This document shows positions 62,613 to 64,000 of a stretch of 64,000 bases of DNA, piece by piece. The notes beneath the pieces were generated by a model that saw only the letters and a list, made by a program, of their open reading frames with translations, was not told the DNA's origin and made no database searches. The DNA comes from Caballeronia hypogeia. GTDB taxonomy: Bacteria; Pseudomonadota; Gammaproteobacteria; Burkholderiales; Burkholderiaceae. Location of the stretch: NCBI RefSeq assembly GCF_001544875.2, contig NZ_FCOA02000010.1:124001-188000 (forward strand), in the 5' to 3' direction. The translations under genes were made by a program, and so were the position numbers. Each line of letters opens with the position of its first letter. Position 1 is the first letter of the stretch.

Positions 62613-64000
62613 TTACAGAATCTCGGACGCGTAGTCGGCGAGACGCGAACGCTCACCGCGCGCGAGCGTCACGTGGCCGCTGTGCGTCCAGCCCTTGAAG
62701 CGATCGACCACGTACGTGAGCCCCGAGCTGCCTTCGGTCAGATAAGGCGTGTCGATCTGCGCGATATTGCCCAGACACACGATCTTCGTGCCCGGACCCG
62801 CGCGCGTGACGAGCGTCTTCATCTGCTTGGGCGTCAGGTTTTGCGCCTCGTCGATGATCACGTACTTGTCGACGAATGTCCGGCCCCGCATGAAGTTCAT
62901 GCTCTTCACCTTCAGACGCGAGCGGATCAGCTCCTGCGTCGCGGCGCGGCCCCACTCGCCGGCGGCATCGTCGGTCTTTTGCAGAACCTCGAGGTTGTCG
63001 TCGAATGCGCCCATCCACGGCTGCATCTTCTCTTCCTCGGTGCCTGGCAGAAAGCCTATATCCTCGCCGACCGGAACCGTCGCACGCGTCACGATGATCT
63101 CGTTGTAGCGCTTGTCGTCGAGCACTTGCGCGAGACCCGCGGCGAGCGCCATCAGCGTCTTGCCGGTGCCGGCCTGGCCGAGCAGGGTGATGAAGTCGAC
63201 TTCCGGGTTCATCAACAGGTTGAGCGCGAAGTTCTGCTCGCGGTTGCGCGCCGTGATGCCCCACACGTTGTTCTTGTGGTGCCCGTAGTCGCGCAAGGTC
63301 TGCAACAACGCGGTTTTGCCGTTGAGCTCACGCACGACCGCATGGAACGACGGCTCGCCGTTCTGCGGCTCGAGGTAGACGAACTCGTTCACGAGCATCG
63401 AGGGACACAGCGGCCCGGTCACGCGGTAATACGTGGTGCCGGTTTTCGTGTCCTGCCAGCTTTCCATGCCCTTCGCGTGCTTGGTCCAGAAGTCCTGCGG
63501 CAGCGCGCGCACGCCGGAGTAGAGCAGGTCCTTGTCTTCGAGAACCTGATCGTTGAAGTAATCCTCGGCGGGCAGACCCAGCGCATGCGCCTTGATGCGC
63601 ATGTTGATGTCTTTCGACACCAGCACGACCTGGCGATCCGGCCGCTCCTTCTGCAACGCGCGCACAACGCCGAGAATCTGGTTGTCGGCCTTGCCCACGG
63701 GCAGGCCCTGAACCGGCTCGATATCCGTGAGCGTGGTCTGGAAGTAGAGGCGGCCTTGCGCATCGCGGTTGCCTTGGGACGACAGCAGAATGCCTTCCGT
63801 CATCTTGCCCGCGTTCGCCACCAGCGCGTCGAGCGTGCGGCTCACCTGACGCGCATTGCGCGCCACTTCCGACATGCCCTTCTTGTGATTGTCGAGTTCT
63901 TCCAGCGTCATCATCGGCAGATAGACGTCGTGCTCCTCGAAACGGAAGAGCGAACTCGGGTCGTGCATCAGCACGTTGGTGTCGAGCACGAAAAGCTTGC
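62613..64000 (-). CDS. PIN-PhoH family protein (PhoH2-like), 5' end outside window
   Basis: The frame is open to base 64000, so the N-terminus is missing; the methionine-like codon at 63989 is a GTG inside KLFVLDTNVLMHDP. At least 462 codons are present. The front is a PIN ribonuclease domain (DTNVLMHDP, VYLPMMTLEELDNHKKG, VSKDINMRIKA), and the back is a PhoH ATPase (GQAGTGKTLMALAAGLAQ, KYVIIDEAQNLTPKQMKTLVTRAGPGTKIVCLGN). Such fusions act as RNA helicase/RNase in studied species. A strong terminator follows. Confidence 0.93.
   Translation of the reverse strand, partial: KLFVLDTNVLMHDPSSLFRFEEHDVYLPMMTLEELDNHKKGMSEVARNARQVSRTLDALVANAGKMTEGILLSSQGNRDAQGRLYFQTTLTDIEPVQGLPVGKADNQILGVVRALQKERPDRQVVLVSKDINMRIKAHALGLPAEDYFNDQVLEDKDLLYSGVRALPQDFWTKHAKGMESWQDTKTGTTYYRVTGPLCPSMLVNEFVYLEPQNGEPSFHAVVRELNGKTALLQTLRDYGHHKNNVWGITARNREQNFALNLLMNPEVDFITLLGQAGTGKTLMALAAGLAQVLDDKRYNEIIVTRATVPVGEDIGFLPGTEEEKMQPWMGAFDDNLEVLQKTDDAAGEWGRAATQELIRSRLKVKSMNFMRGRTFVDKYVIIDEAQNLTPKQMKTLVTRAGPGTKIVCLGNIAQIDTPYLTEGSSGLTYVVDRFKGWTHSGHVTLARGERSRLADYASEIL

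Overview
The window is high-GC chromosomal DNA from a beta-proteobacterium, most likely a member of Burkholderia sensu lato (Paraburkholderia or Caballeronia). The evidence is the rpsF-priB-rpsR-rplI-dnaB block, the sulfate operon ending in a cysB-type regulator, the gcl-hyi-glxR glyoxylate operon, and the general style of the proteins. Nearly all of it is core or near-core metabolism and housekeeping. I see no insertion sequence, integrase, prophage, plasmid replication gene or CRISPR array, and no clearly broken gene. Two genes are cut by the window edges: an amidohydrolase at base 1 and a PhoH-type gene at base 64000.

Layout. 1-6.5 kb: the end of a probable 8-oxoguanine deaminase, a LysR regulator, and a four-gene BMP-type (nucleoside/purine) ABC importer. 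6.5-12.4 kb: dodecin, a hypothetical protein, mscL, a DUF2252 protein and glgX. 12.7-14.8 kb: a PspA/IM30 protein with a TPR membrane protein. 15-18.5 kb: a ribbon-helix-helix-like protein and the bifunctional penicillin-binding protein PBP1A. 18.5-20.1 kb: a small copper-handling group (DUF2946, CopC, PCuAC) beside an initiator tRNA gene. 20.3-25.7 kb: a UPF0303 protein, an SMR transporter, several small unknown genes, a TetR regulator and a 3-hydroxyisobutyryl-CoA hydrolase-like enzyme. 26-31 kb: tRNA-His, dusA, small unknown proteins, an O-methyltransferase and an SDR enzyme. 31.2-32.5 kb: an exported lytic transglycosylase, a secreted protein and a lipoprotein.

32.9-43.7 kb: an MFS exporter and an aldo-keto reductase (divergent), transketolase plus a short 6-phosphogluconate dehydrogenase, a NodIJ-like ABC exporter, a universal stress protein, a DUF2939 protein, and lexA with two SOS boxes. 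43.9-48.9 kb: sbp-cysTWA-cysB, a sulfate/thiosulfate uptake operon with its likely regulator. 48.9-54.4 kb: L-asparaginase, a BON-LysM protein and the glyoxylate-to-glycerate operon with a divergent LysR gene. 55.5-64 kb: the ribosomal/primosomal/helicase block, a DUF47-PiT phosphate module, an SDR, an NlpC/P60 lipoprotein and a PIN-PhoH protein.

I found no convincing large novel system. The best leads are modest. They are the PspA-TPR pair that lacks the usual psp partners, the orphan transglycosylase/secreted protein/lipoprotein trio, the clusters of small conserved-looking unknown genes, probable leaderless starts for the asparaginase and dnaB, and repeat-based sequence growth at the ends of PBP1A, the NlpC/P60 protein and the region upstream of dusA. 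All product names rest on reading the translated sequence and recalling families; no database search was run.
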